Origin: Odontesthes bonariensis
Taxonomy: Eukaryota > Chordata > Actinopteri > Atheriniformes > Atherinopsidae
Reading direction: 5' to 3'
DNA length: 64,000 nt
Assembly: GCF_027942865.1 (NCBI RefSeq)
Contig: NC_134528.1
Location: 27,401,732 to 27,465,731 of the forward strand
The position numbers and the translations under genes are program-made. Shown one piece after another: positions 36,290 through 52,400 of this stretch (the first letter of the stretch is position 1; each line of letters opens with the position of its first letter). The notes beneath the pieces are model-generated. The model was given only the letters and a program-made list of their open reading frames with translations. It made no database searches and was not told the origin of the DNA.

Positions 36290-36600
36290 TGAAACAGTAT
36301 ATACTGGTTTCAGAACAACATATGAGCTCATCCAGATTGCCTCTTCTTCAGAGAAGGCCTTGCACATTTCAGCAAGACGATGCTAAACCACATACCGCAT
36401 CTATTACAACAACGTGGATTGGTAGTGGAAGAGTTTGGGTGAAAACTTTTGATGCATCATGGAACACAAAATACAACAAAGAAGAACCAGAACTGTGGAG
36501 CAGCAAGAATCCTACATCAGAAAAGAGTGGGACAGCATCTTTCTCCCAAAGGTCCAGCAACTGGTCTCCTCAGTTCTCGGGTTATTCATTCAGTCATCAA
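36290..36600 (+). pseudogene. Tc1-like transposase remnant
   Basis: The plus-strand frame contains RRPCTFQQDDAKPHTASITT, the Tc1 signature around the second catalytic Asp (QDNAKPH in active relatives). Later frame-shifted text reads like the C-terminal EWD..FLPKVQQLVSS segment. Stops and shifts make it non-functional. Ends of the element are not preserved. Confidence 0.75.
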
Positions 36601-36947
36601 TTAATTAATTTACACAATGTTATATAGGCTATATATATCATTTTATATATATCATGTCATTTTCGTTATCATTCAAAGTTGAAGAAGCTCATTTTGCAGG
36701 GCCAACACAAACAAACATGCATGCAAACCCCTATGTTAAATTTAGACACATGTTTGGACTGGGGAGGACAGCAGAGTATCTGGAGAAAATCTGCTGGAAT
36801 ATGCAAACTTCACATTGAAATGCTACAGATTAGAGTTGAACCAGGAAGCTTTTTGTTGCGAAGCTACCACACCAATGAGGAGGACTTGGTTTTCAAAGAC
36901 TGGGTGTTATATTTGATATTGATAATGATATGTCGTCAAAAGACAAT

Positions 36948-37523
36948 GGGCCTCATGCAAGAACATTTTCGTATTTTTATTCTAAATTTCTCTTACTTTT
37001 TTCGTAAGGTCTCGTACGAACACGCCACGTCAGATTCAACAAACGCGCTTAACTTCTGAAAAAGTGTGTAAACGACCTGCGTAAATGATGAATCCCACTC
37101 GTGTGTATCTAAGTTCACGTGCACGAGGATAGTAGATTTGCATACTCCACGCCCAAAATTATACCATATTAGGAGCTGTGCTTCCTTGCTTCTGTGCCAG
37201 GAAGTGTTGAGTGTTGAGTCATGAAAATGGCATCAAGGCGCAAAAAGAACAACTTAGGGGCTCCGAGATTGAAGTTCTGCTTTCAGAGATCCAAAAAGGA
37301 AAATCTGTCTTTTTTAGCAGTGTCAGCAGTGGAATTACGGGACCTGCTAAAGCGAAGAAATGGGAAGCAATTACGATCACATTTTTATATTTATATTAAT
37401 TATATATACATTTATAAATTCGTTCATATTTATATAAAAATTTTTTACCCAAAATTTCCCCCAAACTCGTACGGACGATTTAAGAACAAATCTGTGCGTA
37501 CGAACGGTTCTTGCATGAGGCCC
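36948..37523 (+). mobile_element. PIF/Harbinger element, short derivative with Myb remnant
   Basis: Ends GGGCCTCATGCAAGAAC and its complement, as in the 15.8-kb and 62-kb copies. The plus strand keeps a broken Myb/SANT-like accessory frame (start near 37221; MASRRKKNN, then in a second frame GSEIEVLLSEIQKGKSV and TGPAKAKKWEAI). The transposase is entirely deleted. Flanking 3-mers are AAT and ATT. Relative to the 62-kb copy the element is in opposite orientation. Confidence 0.82.
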
Positions 37524-37999
37524 ATTGAGCCCATAGGGTTCCTGAAAATCCTGGAAACGGTTGAAGCCTTAGATCCAGAAGATGGCAGTAATGCAGCTTT
37601 GAGGATGCTAAAGAAAAAGAAGAAACAGAAGAAGAAGAGCAACCTGCAGACAACACCGAAGGGACTTTTCTTTTTGTTGTTCCAGTGGGCAGAGACCCGT
37701 ACAGCTGAAGATTAACTGGGTATTGTTTGGAGCAGATAAGCAGACAATGGTTTATCAGGACTAAATGGCGTGTAAATAGTAGTTGGGTTTCTTTACTCCA
37801 CCGCACCCTCCTCAGGTTTGTTTGTTTATTGTCTTGGAACCGGAGACATTCTCAGGCGTATTCTTTTACAACTGACTACCATCACCTTCTTTATCATCAT
37901 TCAGTATTCACCACAGCTCAGTGGAGAGTTTGTCGGGCTTCCTCTCGAAAGAGGGAGCTCCTGTCTGTCGGCTTCCCTGCTCAGACTCTGTTGTCCATT

Positions 38000-43799
<5,800 letters not shown>

Positions 43800-44224
43800 A
43801 TTCTACATGCACTTTGGGAATGTGGGACGTTCATATGCTGTTATCAAAACTTTATCACGTTGGGTTGCTCTGGGATGGATTTTAGCGCAATTTTCCATAT
43901 GCTTCATTCATACTTTGATTCATTTCTGAGCTGTGTATACATGTTGAGTCAGGTGGGCAGCTCAGGTTCTGTAGTTCCAACTGTTACCAGCCATCCTGTG
44001 ATACCTTGACTTTTAAGCAAAAAAAAATAATAATATTGAAAGGCTGTTAGCCTGTGTGGAAATGCTATTGAAGATCTGCCCTTCTGAAACATATCATCAC
44101 ATTGTCAGTGTACGTTTTGTGAAGTCTGTTGTTTGTGTTTACTACTAGTGTTGGTTACGATTTTGCCATAATGATGACAAAAGTAATATAGGGTCTTCTT
44201 AAAGTACTTGTTTGTCACCAAGTC
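43800..44224. other. METTL9 3' UTR and intergenic sequence
   Basis: Follows the METTL9 stop codon. An A-rich AAAAAATAATAATATT lies near 44020-44036, but no canonical AATAAA signal was found, so the transcript end is not set. Confidence 0.45.
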
Positions 44225-44552
44225 TTTTGCAAAAGTCTTGCACCACCACTGATTTCTTTATGCAGTATATCTGCAGGAAACCTACAAATAGTTCCGGTGA
44301 TTTGAAAGCAAACATCAATGTAAATGCAGCCTAAAAGGGAATAACTGCGTTTTTACGGTTTTAATAAGCTTGAAAGTCAATGTTTGGTATGAGCAGTCTG
44401 ATCCCTCTCAGACATACCTTCTGTCCTTTCTTTAAGTAGTCTTCTGGAATGGTTCTCCAGGCTTCTTGAAGGACATCCCAAAGCTCTTCTTTGGATGTGG
44501 GCTGCCTTTTGTTCCGTTCTCTGTCAAGATGATCCCACACTGCTTCAATAAT

Positions 44553-45204
44553 CAACAAAAAAGAGGAAAGAATCCTTGGTCCAGGCACTTCAGTTAATTT
44601 AAAAAGTCCAAAACAATCTTTATTAAGTGGGCTAGTACATTAAAAATCACCAACGCGTATCGGCTCTAAGGCCTTCATCAGGGTGTGTGTTACAGAGGCA
44701 AACAGGTATCTAATTATATGATTGCCCTCAGGTGTTGTACCTGTAGGCCTACTCCAAGCCACAAGGGGCAGTGGTAAGCACCACAGTATGGCAACATGGC
44801 AGATATAAGTATAAGAAGCATAGATGTCTCTCTAAACTAGATAGATGTCTCTTTTAACTACATAAGCCTGCATACACCATTCCTGGAATAGTCAATTTAC
44901 TTATAAAAGACAGAGGAAGGATTTAGGCATAGACTACAATTTGCTCTCTCCATTAAAAAAACACTACACAGAGTGATTAGATATATCCCATAGATCAATA
45001 CCAAATCATTACTATTGGCTCAATTAATCAAAAGTATGTTGTATTATGTACTAGCCCACTTAATAAAGATTGTTTTGGACTTTTTAAATCAACTGAAGTG
45101 CCTGGACCAAGGATTCTTTCCTCTCTTTTTGTTGAACATTGCACCCTCCAAGAGCACCAGTTGATTTTGAGGGATACCAGCAGCGCTCTACCTACTCTTC
45201 TTCT
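44553..45204 (-). mobile_element. Retroelement-like insertion, possibly Penelope-like
   Basis: Inserted in the Tc1 copy with a 14-bp duplication ACTGCTTCAATAAT (44539-44552 and 45205-45218), which suggests target-primed reverse transcription. Its two ends hold inverted arms (about 44553-44640 and 45040-45135) with GTCCAAAACAATCTTTATT and its complement. A compact hammerhead-like motif lies on the minus strand at 44648-44685. Penelope-like elements are known to carry such ribozymes and to have inverted terminal arrangements. No coding part is retained, so the class is inferred. Confidence 0.5.
44648..44685 (-). ncRNA. Degenerate hammerhead ribozyme-like motif
   Basis: Read on the minus strand: stem I strand CACC, core CTGATGA (44675-44681), stem II GGC/GCC with a short loop, then GATAC where GAAAC is expected, then GCGTT and the second stem I strand GGTG. 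Order and spacing match the minimal type I hammerheads of Penelope-like elements. The A-to-T change in the GAAA core should impair cleavage. This is pattern matching by eye. Confidence 0.5.
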
Positions 45205-45995
45205 ACTGCTTCAATAATGTTGAGGTCCGGGCTCTGGGGAGGATTCATCCCTCCATCAGACCTGTTGCCACTGATTTTCATTCCACCACTTGTGTCATTT
45301 GGCATACCTCAGCCTTTTTTCCCGGTTTCCCTACCTGAAAAATGGCTTCTTGACAGCCACCTTTCCATGGAGATTGTTTCTGATGAGGTTTCATTGAACA
45401 GTAGATGGATCAACTGAAGGACCAGATTTATCTCCCATGTCAGGTCTTTGCTGGATTTTTTGCTAGTTTTTTTAGGACATCACTTTCAGATACCGTTCAT
45501 CTGCTGTAGATACTGTTTTTTTTTTTTTGGTTTGTTTTTGCCTCCCGCTTCTTCTTTTGTTCTCCATTTGTCTGGTTTACATAATTTTATCAAGGACACA
45601 CTGCACACCATGCTGGGATATGTCAAGTTTTCAGCTAATAGTTCTTTCAGAATCACTCGATTGGTTCAAAAATACTGTTTGATGCCTATCAAAATGTTAC
45701 TATCTTTGTTATCTTCATAGATGAAATGAAAACAGATTACCTTATGGCTTTGCAATGGGCTGCTAGAAACAAAGTGCCCAAAAGATATTTAAAACTGGTT
45801 CTCTGCTCAGTTGTCTGTTGTGTAGACACCACACTGGTTCAACCCTTAAGTTAGGTGCTCTTTTTATGCTTGAAAAAGTCAGTGATGGGTTGCTTAACAA
45901 ACAGAATAACACATTCCCCTGAAAATAATCAGTTTTTAAGGAGAAGAACTTTTAAAAAGACTTTCAGAAATCCGGAGAAATGTTTTAGTCTACTG

Positions 45996-46026
<31 letters not shown>

Positions 46027-46077
46027 GAAAGCCTAGCTGCTTGGAAGGGTGCCTTGAGATTTGCACAGTACTGTAAA

Positions 46078-46870
46078 GTTAACAGCAACTACTGTGACCA
46101 CAAGTGGCAGTTGTGGACTAATGTTTGAATATACTGCACATCAAGTGATGGGGGGAGCACCGTGGAGTATAGCACAACACACTGAACACAACTCTGACAT
46201 GGTACGGTGTCATGCCTTAAAATTGATTTGGCAAACTTGTTGGCAAACGGTTGCATATTTAAGGTCAAAGGAAAACAGTAGAATTCACTTTGATTTAGGT
46301 TTCTTGCCACTGGGTCCAAACTCTTAACTGCTATAATTGTATACTGTATTTTCAACCTCTCTTTCTTTCTGGTGTTTCAGGTGAAAAAGTTCACCGCTGT
46401 GGCTGTAAACTCGGGTTCTGACATTGGGGGTCAAGAGTCAAAAATATTGACCCAGCATAACTAAACCAAAACAAACTCATAAATCTTTCTAGTATATTTA
46501 TTACGGTTTGATTCCTGTATGTGCTCATTAGAACCATTGTTTAAAAGAAAAAAAAGCAACTTCAATGCTACTGCACACGTATAACCACAGAACTGGTCAC
46601 ACGTGACCTTTAACTGTGAAACTCCGGGATGTTTTATCGATCATGGGAAAAAACATTTGATTTATTAAAGGATTTAGTTTTTGCTTTTGTCAAACTTTAC
46701 AAAGTACCACTAAGACAGTGTTGCGCACTCAGGTTGACGCTGCATAACAACTGGAAAATGTGCCATAATTAAATGAAACATTTGTAAGAGTCTATTACGA
46801 GTTCTTCAATTAAAAAAAAAAAAAAAAAGACTACATTTTCATACATTTCTCGCCTCTCATGTATTTTTTC
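46078..46870. other. No gene recognised
   Basis: Non-coding spacer with A-rich runs (46811-46828). No exon or terminus recognised. Confidence 0.35.
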
Positions 46871-48921
46871 TATGGAAGTTTTTCTGTGCCATCAGAGTTT
46901 GAATACGAATTTCTAATATCGAATTTTTACAGCATCAAAATCAGACTTTGAATTTGAAAAACCAACAGTGTAAAAAAAAAATTCTGTGGAAAAAAAATTC
47001 AACTTCAAAAAATTCAGTGGAAAAAGAACCAGACTTAACATCCGGGTAAACAGGGAGAAGCAATCGATCCCTGTCTCAATTCATCAGATCAGCTCAATAG
47101 ATATTGAGTAATATCAGAGAATGTCTAATGGAAGAGAACTGCCACTCTCGGTAACTTCCGGTTTCTGAAATGGTGTCTGTCCATGTGAGGGCGCTCGCGG
47201 GCGCGTCCAGAATGAATGGGGGTCTGTGGGGGTTGCACCCTAAAAATCCACTTTTCTCAGGATATAATTTTTTGTCAAGTAATTTGAAAGTTGCATTCAA
47301 AAGGGGGGACTAAAAAAATACACTCACCTGAATATTGCATTTTTGAAGTTCACTTATCTGTTCTAAAAAGCCGTTCAAAAATGGTGATGACGTCACAGAT
47401 TGCGTACGTTCTGCTTTACGGCAAGTTCTGAGTCACTGCAGAGCCCGTCTGGCAAGTCAGCACGGTCGCTATGTACCCTAGCCCAGAGCTATATATAGAT
47501 ACTTCTTTCCATAGCTCTGCCCTAGCCAACTTACGGTGGCAATAGCGAAAATTAAAACAAAGTTTAGACAAAGTTTATACCAACAGAGCTCAGTTTGAAT
47601 GCATGGACACGTTCAGTGAGTTTGATTTTCTTAATAAAACAAAGGACTAATGGATAAATTGACTAAATAAGTAACACTTGTTGCATGTAGTATGCAAAAT
47701 AATAACACAAACTTAAGTAAAGATTCCAAAAGTAGGCCCTTGTTGTTAAACATATATTTATTAATGTCCTAAAATAACCTATTTTACCTAACCTAATCTA
47801 ACAAACCTAACTAACCCCCTAATCCATCTACTAAACCCCCCCTACTGCCACTGCAATTTACAGTAAAGCTGCAGAATTCAGGCCGTGAAGGAATGGCGGA
47901 ATAAAAACGATTGTTTAATATTATTGAGCGGGACATTTACTGTACTTTTTAAGGTCGTAATACTAAACCATGTATATTGACACGTTGAACACACGAATAA
48001 GAGACTCAAATTCCATTTATACCCATATACTTTCACAATACATATATAACGATTTGAAAACAAAAGTGCCCGCAGGAAGAAATAAGTTACTATACACAAA
48101 TATTAACTTAAATATTAATAGCGGGAAGGTCCTCCTTAAGATTCTGTTTCATATTCCATTCTGGACATCCACTGCTTTGGCTTCAGCTGCCATCAAGCGG
48201 GGTCTCTGGTCGTAATCAGTCGCATGTCCGTCACTGACCAATCAGCATTCATTAGCAGAATGCTAGCGTTTTATGGCCAACAACGACCCAAACTGAAAGA
48301 AATTGAAAGGACATAAATACTCATTAATTCGACTTTCGACCTATAATCTATATTGAACTTGCCGAATCTAGAATAAAATATGCGATGTTTCAACGACAAG
48401 CAGGTGAAATAAATATATTTAGCCGTTTAGCCCCATAGACCCCCATTAATTCTGGACTCGCCCGCGATCACCCCCAGTGGAATTCTGGTGGGACTGCATA
48501 CAATGGGGCTTACGGAGAGTGGCGAGGCTCTCCGTAGACGGGCTCTGGTAATATCTATTACTCAATTTTATTAACACAAATGGCAAATAAAGTAAACTGA
48601 TCTGTCCAATGTAGCGTAACTTGATTGGCTGCCGTTGGATGAATTGAGACAGGGATCGATTGCTTCTCCCTGTTTACCCGGACGTAAAGGCCCAATCCCA
48701 ATTCTATTTTCTACCCCTTCGCCTACCCCTCGCCCCTACCCCTCGCCCCTTCAAACGTAGGGGTAGGCGAAGGGCTAGTCTAGTTGTTTTTCCACAGAAT
48801 TTTTTGAAGTTGAATTTTTTTCCACTGTTGGTTTTTCAAATTCAAAGTCTGATTTTGATGCTGTAAATATTCAATATTAGAAATTCGTATTCAAACTCTG
48901 ATGGCACAGAAAACTTCCATA
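46871..48921. mobile_element. 2-kb inverted-repeat element
   Basis: Outer arms (46871-47118 and 48545-48921) are inverted repeats beginning TATGGAAGTTTTTCTGTG and ending in its complement. They share GGGTAAACAGGGAGAAGC and its complement. A second inner inverted pair includes AGAATGAATGGGGGTCT (47207-47223) and its near-complement around 48433-48460. The right arm holds about 90 extra bases with GGGGTAGGCGAAGGG motifs, likely another small insertion. No transposase frame is present. Class unknown. Confidence 0.6.
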
Positions 48922-49315
48922 TTTTTCCCCGTGCCACTTGGGTAACCTGTAATTAACGTACTACTAGTTTGTTGTTCCCAGCAGACTGAACGGGACCCCC
49001 AATGGTCTTCAAAGTAGGAGTTGAGTGTATAATGTAGACTCCGCTTGGCTATTACAGCCATAACGATTTCCGTATTCAGCGTTTCTACGTATAACTTAAT
49101 GACACGTCTAATATACTCCTCACTCAACTGATATGTTTCCTTGTTCCTGGAAAATGCCAACATGGAGCCAAAAGCGGAGTCTCGAAATTCCTACATTTTC
49201 CTCAGAGCGGGAAGGCAGCGTCTGCATCGTATAATTTATGCAAATAAAACATCGCGCTATTCTGATTTGTTGAGCCTCGCGCGTTTCGCCTTTTGCATTG
49301 GATACTGCCGTCTTA

Positions 49316-49336
49316 GCCACGTCCCCGAGCCACGTC
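49316..49336 (+). promoter_or_regulatory. Tandem GCCACGTC boxes upstream of kdelr2
   Basis: GCCACGTC occurs at 49316-49323 and 49329-49336, 13 bp apart and about 165 bp before the kdelr2 start codon. CCACGTC is the core of the XBP1/ATF6 unfolded-protein-response element (TGACGTGG on the other strand). KDEL receptors are known secretory-pathway genes with stress-linked expression, so a role is plausible but inferred. Confidence 0.4.
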
Positions 49337-49496
49337 GCTCTTTACTCGCCATTTTCCCGTTTTGTGGAAGCTAGAATCGTACTATTCTGGCGTCACGTTG
49401 TTGTTCAGCACTGCCGGGTTAAAAACCTAAGGAGACGAACGAAACTCCCTCAAGGGCCTAAAGATTGGTTTTGCGAGTAAAGCCGCTTGCTCAAAC

Positions 49497-52400
49497 ATGA
49501 ACGTTTTCAGGCTAACCGGCGATCTGTCCCACCTAGCAGCCATCATCATTCTGCTGCTAAAAATATGGAAAACCAGGTCCTGTGCCGGTGAGTGCCTAAA
49601 TTCTTTAATTCGGAGCTTCACTGACGTTTGTCTAACAGGAAACATGTCCTCCTGTGTAAATGGGTAGAGAGGAAAAACCTATCCGTTTTGTAAGTCCAGT
49701 AGTTGGAGCACATTAACCAGTTAACGGCTAACGTTAGCTATAATTGCTACTACCAGTGTCCACACCACCGGCATGCACTGTCATCAAATATTAACTGTCA
49801 TTCTTGAGACTGTCGCTGTTACTGTTATAACATGGCTACGTGATAAGTAAAACTTATAAATGGCTCTTGTGGGTGTAGCTAAGCTGCAGCTTTCTTGATA
49901 GCTAGCCTTTACAGAGCAATGGGCCCCACAGCACCGTTAGCTAGGGGACTACAGGGCCACAGTATTTGTTAGTTTGACATGTGGGGCCCCTTGATTTGAA
50001 TTGTTCTGTGACTCTGAGCCTCTTCCACGCTGCTTCCTGCAACCGCTGCATGTTACCGTAACCCGGCCTGGAGTGACCTCTCTGACGTGGCAGCAGGGCT
50101 CCACAGTTAACAGATGCAGAGCCGGTGTCTGAGAGCAGGGATGCAAGGGAATAAGTGCTCGCTGCATGGAGTGTGACCGTGATGAAAGTTTGCTGTGTTC
50201 TCGTGTTTCTTGAAAGATCAAAGGTTAAAGCTGTATCACTGTATGGCAGCTAGTCACCCGAGTTATCTACCACTGCTGTTTGCTGGAGATTAAACCACAC
50301 AGATAGTTGTCTATGTAGGTCAGTCACGTTGAAGTTCCAGTTCTCTATAGAGACAATATAACAATTTTCACGATAAGGCTGCAAAACAGATGTTATAAAG
50401 GTGATTATTAGACGTTGGTTTGCTAATGATGAGGTACAGATTGCTGATTATAGACCCCTCTTTCTCTAATGATGGATGTGACCTGTTGTCACCTCCTGGC
50501 ATGTCAGATTAAGTTTTGAACTAAGTGCAGGTGAAAATTAAGGCTATGGAGTTACAGCGCAACTTTTTTTTTCAACAGCATTTGTTCATTAATGATCCAA
50601 ATCCCAATGAAAACCCCTAAAAAGCAACGGAAAAGTTCCGCGCCTGTCGGTTTATTAGTTTTTCAGTCTTGGTGCTTGATGCATTTTGGATGTATGGTTG
50701 GAGAAAATGAACATTGATGAATGAATTGATAAAAAAGCTTTGCTTGTTTTGCATGGGGGAAAAAAAAGTGGGCAGGCACATGTTAGAAAGTTGCAGAAGA
50801 GATCAGTGTCTGTGGTTTGTTGTGAATAGCCTGTTAAAATTGTTATTTGACATACTTTTATTACCTGTGGCCATTGCACAAGAATAGATGATGACAGTAG
50901 CTGTAAATACCACTAAATTGCATTCAAAACTCTTCACACTTGCCCACTTGATAAGAATGCACTCTGTCCTGTCCATTCATGCTTTCTGCTGTTTCCTCAC
51001 AGGCATTTCTGGAAAGAGTCAGGTCCTGTTTTCCTTGGTGTTCACCACTCGCTACCTGGACCTGCTCACATCCTTCATCTCCCTCTACAACACCACAATG
51101 AAGGTGAAACCCTCTCACTGCGTGCTCCTCTTCCTTGCAAATGTCGCCTTTTATCACTGAGCACACAGTGCTGAGGTGTAACTTGTGCACCAAGCTGACA
51201 CACCTGTATTTGCTGAAGGACAAAGCTGCCAATTGAAACGCAATAGGCTCTTTCCTGCTGCATTTACATCCAGCTAATGTATTGTGTGCCTCTTGATGTT
51301 TTTTTTCTTCCAGGTCATCTACATCGGATGTGCATACGCCACCGTGTACCTGATCTACATGAAGTTCAAAGCGACATACGATGGAAACCATGACACATTC
51401 AGAGTGGAGTTCCTGGTCGTTCCAGTCGGCGGACTGGCTTTCCTGGTCAACCACGACTTCTCTCCTCTGGAGGTCAGAAATTTAAACAGAGCCACGAGAT
51501 GTCAAGCACATATTTGTTTTTCAGAGAACACCGCGTACAGATTAGTTATAAAGTTGAGTTTCAGTTGGGCATTTCTATCTTTCAACTGGAGATGACAAAG
51601 CCTTCACTTTGTTTCCAGCACAACTATGCAGATATGTGAATTCTGCTGACCAGTGTTGGTCAAGTTACTTGGAAATAGTAATTAGTTACTGATTACTTAT
51701 CCAAGAAAGTAATCCAGTTACTTTACTGATTACTTATTTTCAAAAGTAATTAGTTGCCTTACTGATTATTTTACTTAGTTACTTTTAAAAAACATGATGC
51801 ACAACCTTTGTACGCTATAAAGCAATAGATCTTTCAGCCTAATTCTATTCTTTCTGCATATTTCCTCATATAGAAGTGACATAATAGATTAATAATAATA
51901 ATAACCATTATGTCGTACAGGGCTCTTAAGTTTTGAATGCAGGCATGAATGACCCCCCCCCCCCCGTTGGGTGGGCTGTTTGGATGGGTCGCAGGAACGG
52001 GGGTCTTTCTTTAATGATAATATTGTTAGTGTTGTTATTAATAACTGCTCTGCTCAGACTCATGGGAGACGCGCTTGTTTCCTGCAGTTTCCATAGCAAT
52101 AGCGGCGCGCCATAGAAATTTACATTGTAAATTTTTTTCACCGTGAAAAATACAATGTGTGGCAGGAGTGCGTCACAAAAGACCGAAGAGCGTGACTGTC
52201 ACGCTCAATGTGTGAGAGTTGAGAGCCCTGATGTCATATTCTCTCTCAAAGTGTCCTGCAAATGACTTTCTCTGCGGTAGCCTCACACCGCTTTTGGTCG
52301 GTATGTTTTTCTATGACGCGTCTGACTAATTCAGTCTACAGTGGAAATGGACAATATGTCCTCGAAAATATAGACAGCGACTAGCTTCTTCAGTTCAGCG

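Larger units (their letters stand above)
44361..45320 (-). pseudogene. Tc1-like transposase C-terminal remnant
   Basis: The minus strand at 44361-44545 encodes IEAVWDHLDRERNKRQPTSK and EAWRTIPEDYLKK, the last part of a Tc1 DDE transposase after the final catalytic Glu region. The upstream part (PDLNIIEAV) is resumed at 45205-45320 on the far side of the insertion. Stops and truncation make it inactive. Confidence 0.82.
44225..46077 (-). mobile_element. Tc1-like transposon, interrupted
   Basis: Left end region reads TTTTGCAAAAGTCTTGCACC and the right end GCACAGTACTGTA; both are Tc1 terminus-like. The minus strand codes a transposase C-terminus. The element is split by a 652-bp insertion at 44553-45204 flanked by a 14-bp duplication. 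A shorter relative is at 58960-59680, and both share a downstream block CACTGCACACCATGCTG. Confidence 0.72.

Noticed and set aside
36679..37059. 126-aa frame as a possible gene
   Set aside because: No domain recognised; it runs into the terminus of a Harbinger element and has no splice context.
50924..51454. 176-aa minus-strand frame over kdelr2 exons 2 and 3
   Set aside because: It is the antisense shadow of real exons with correct splice sites on the plus strand.
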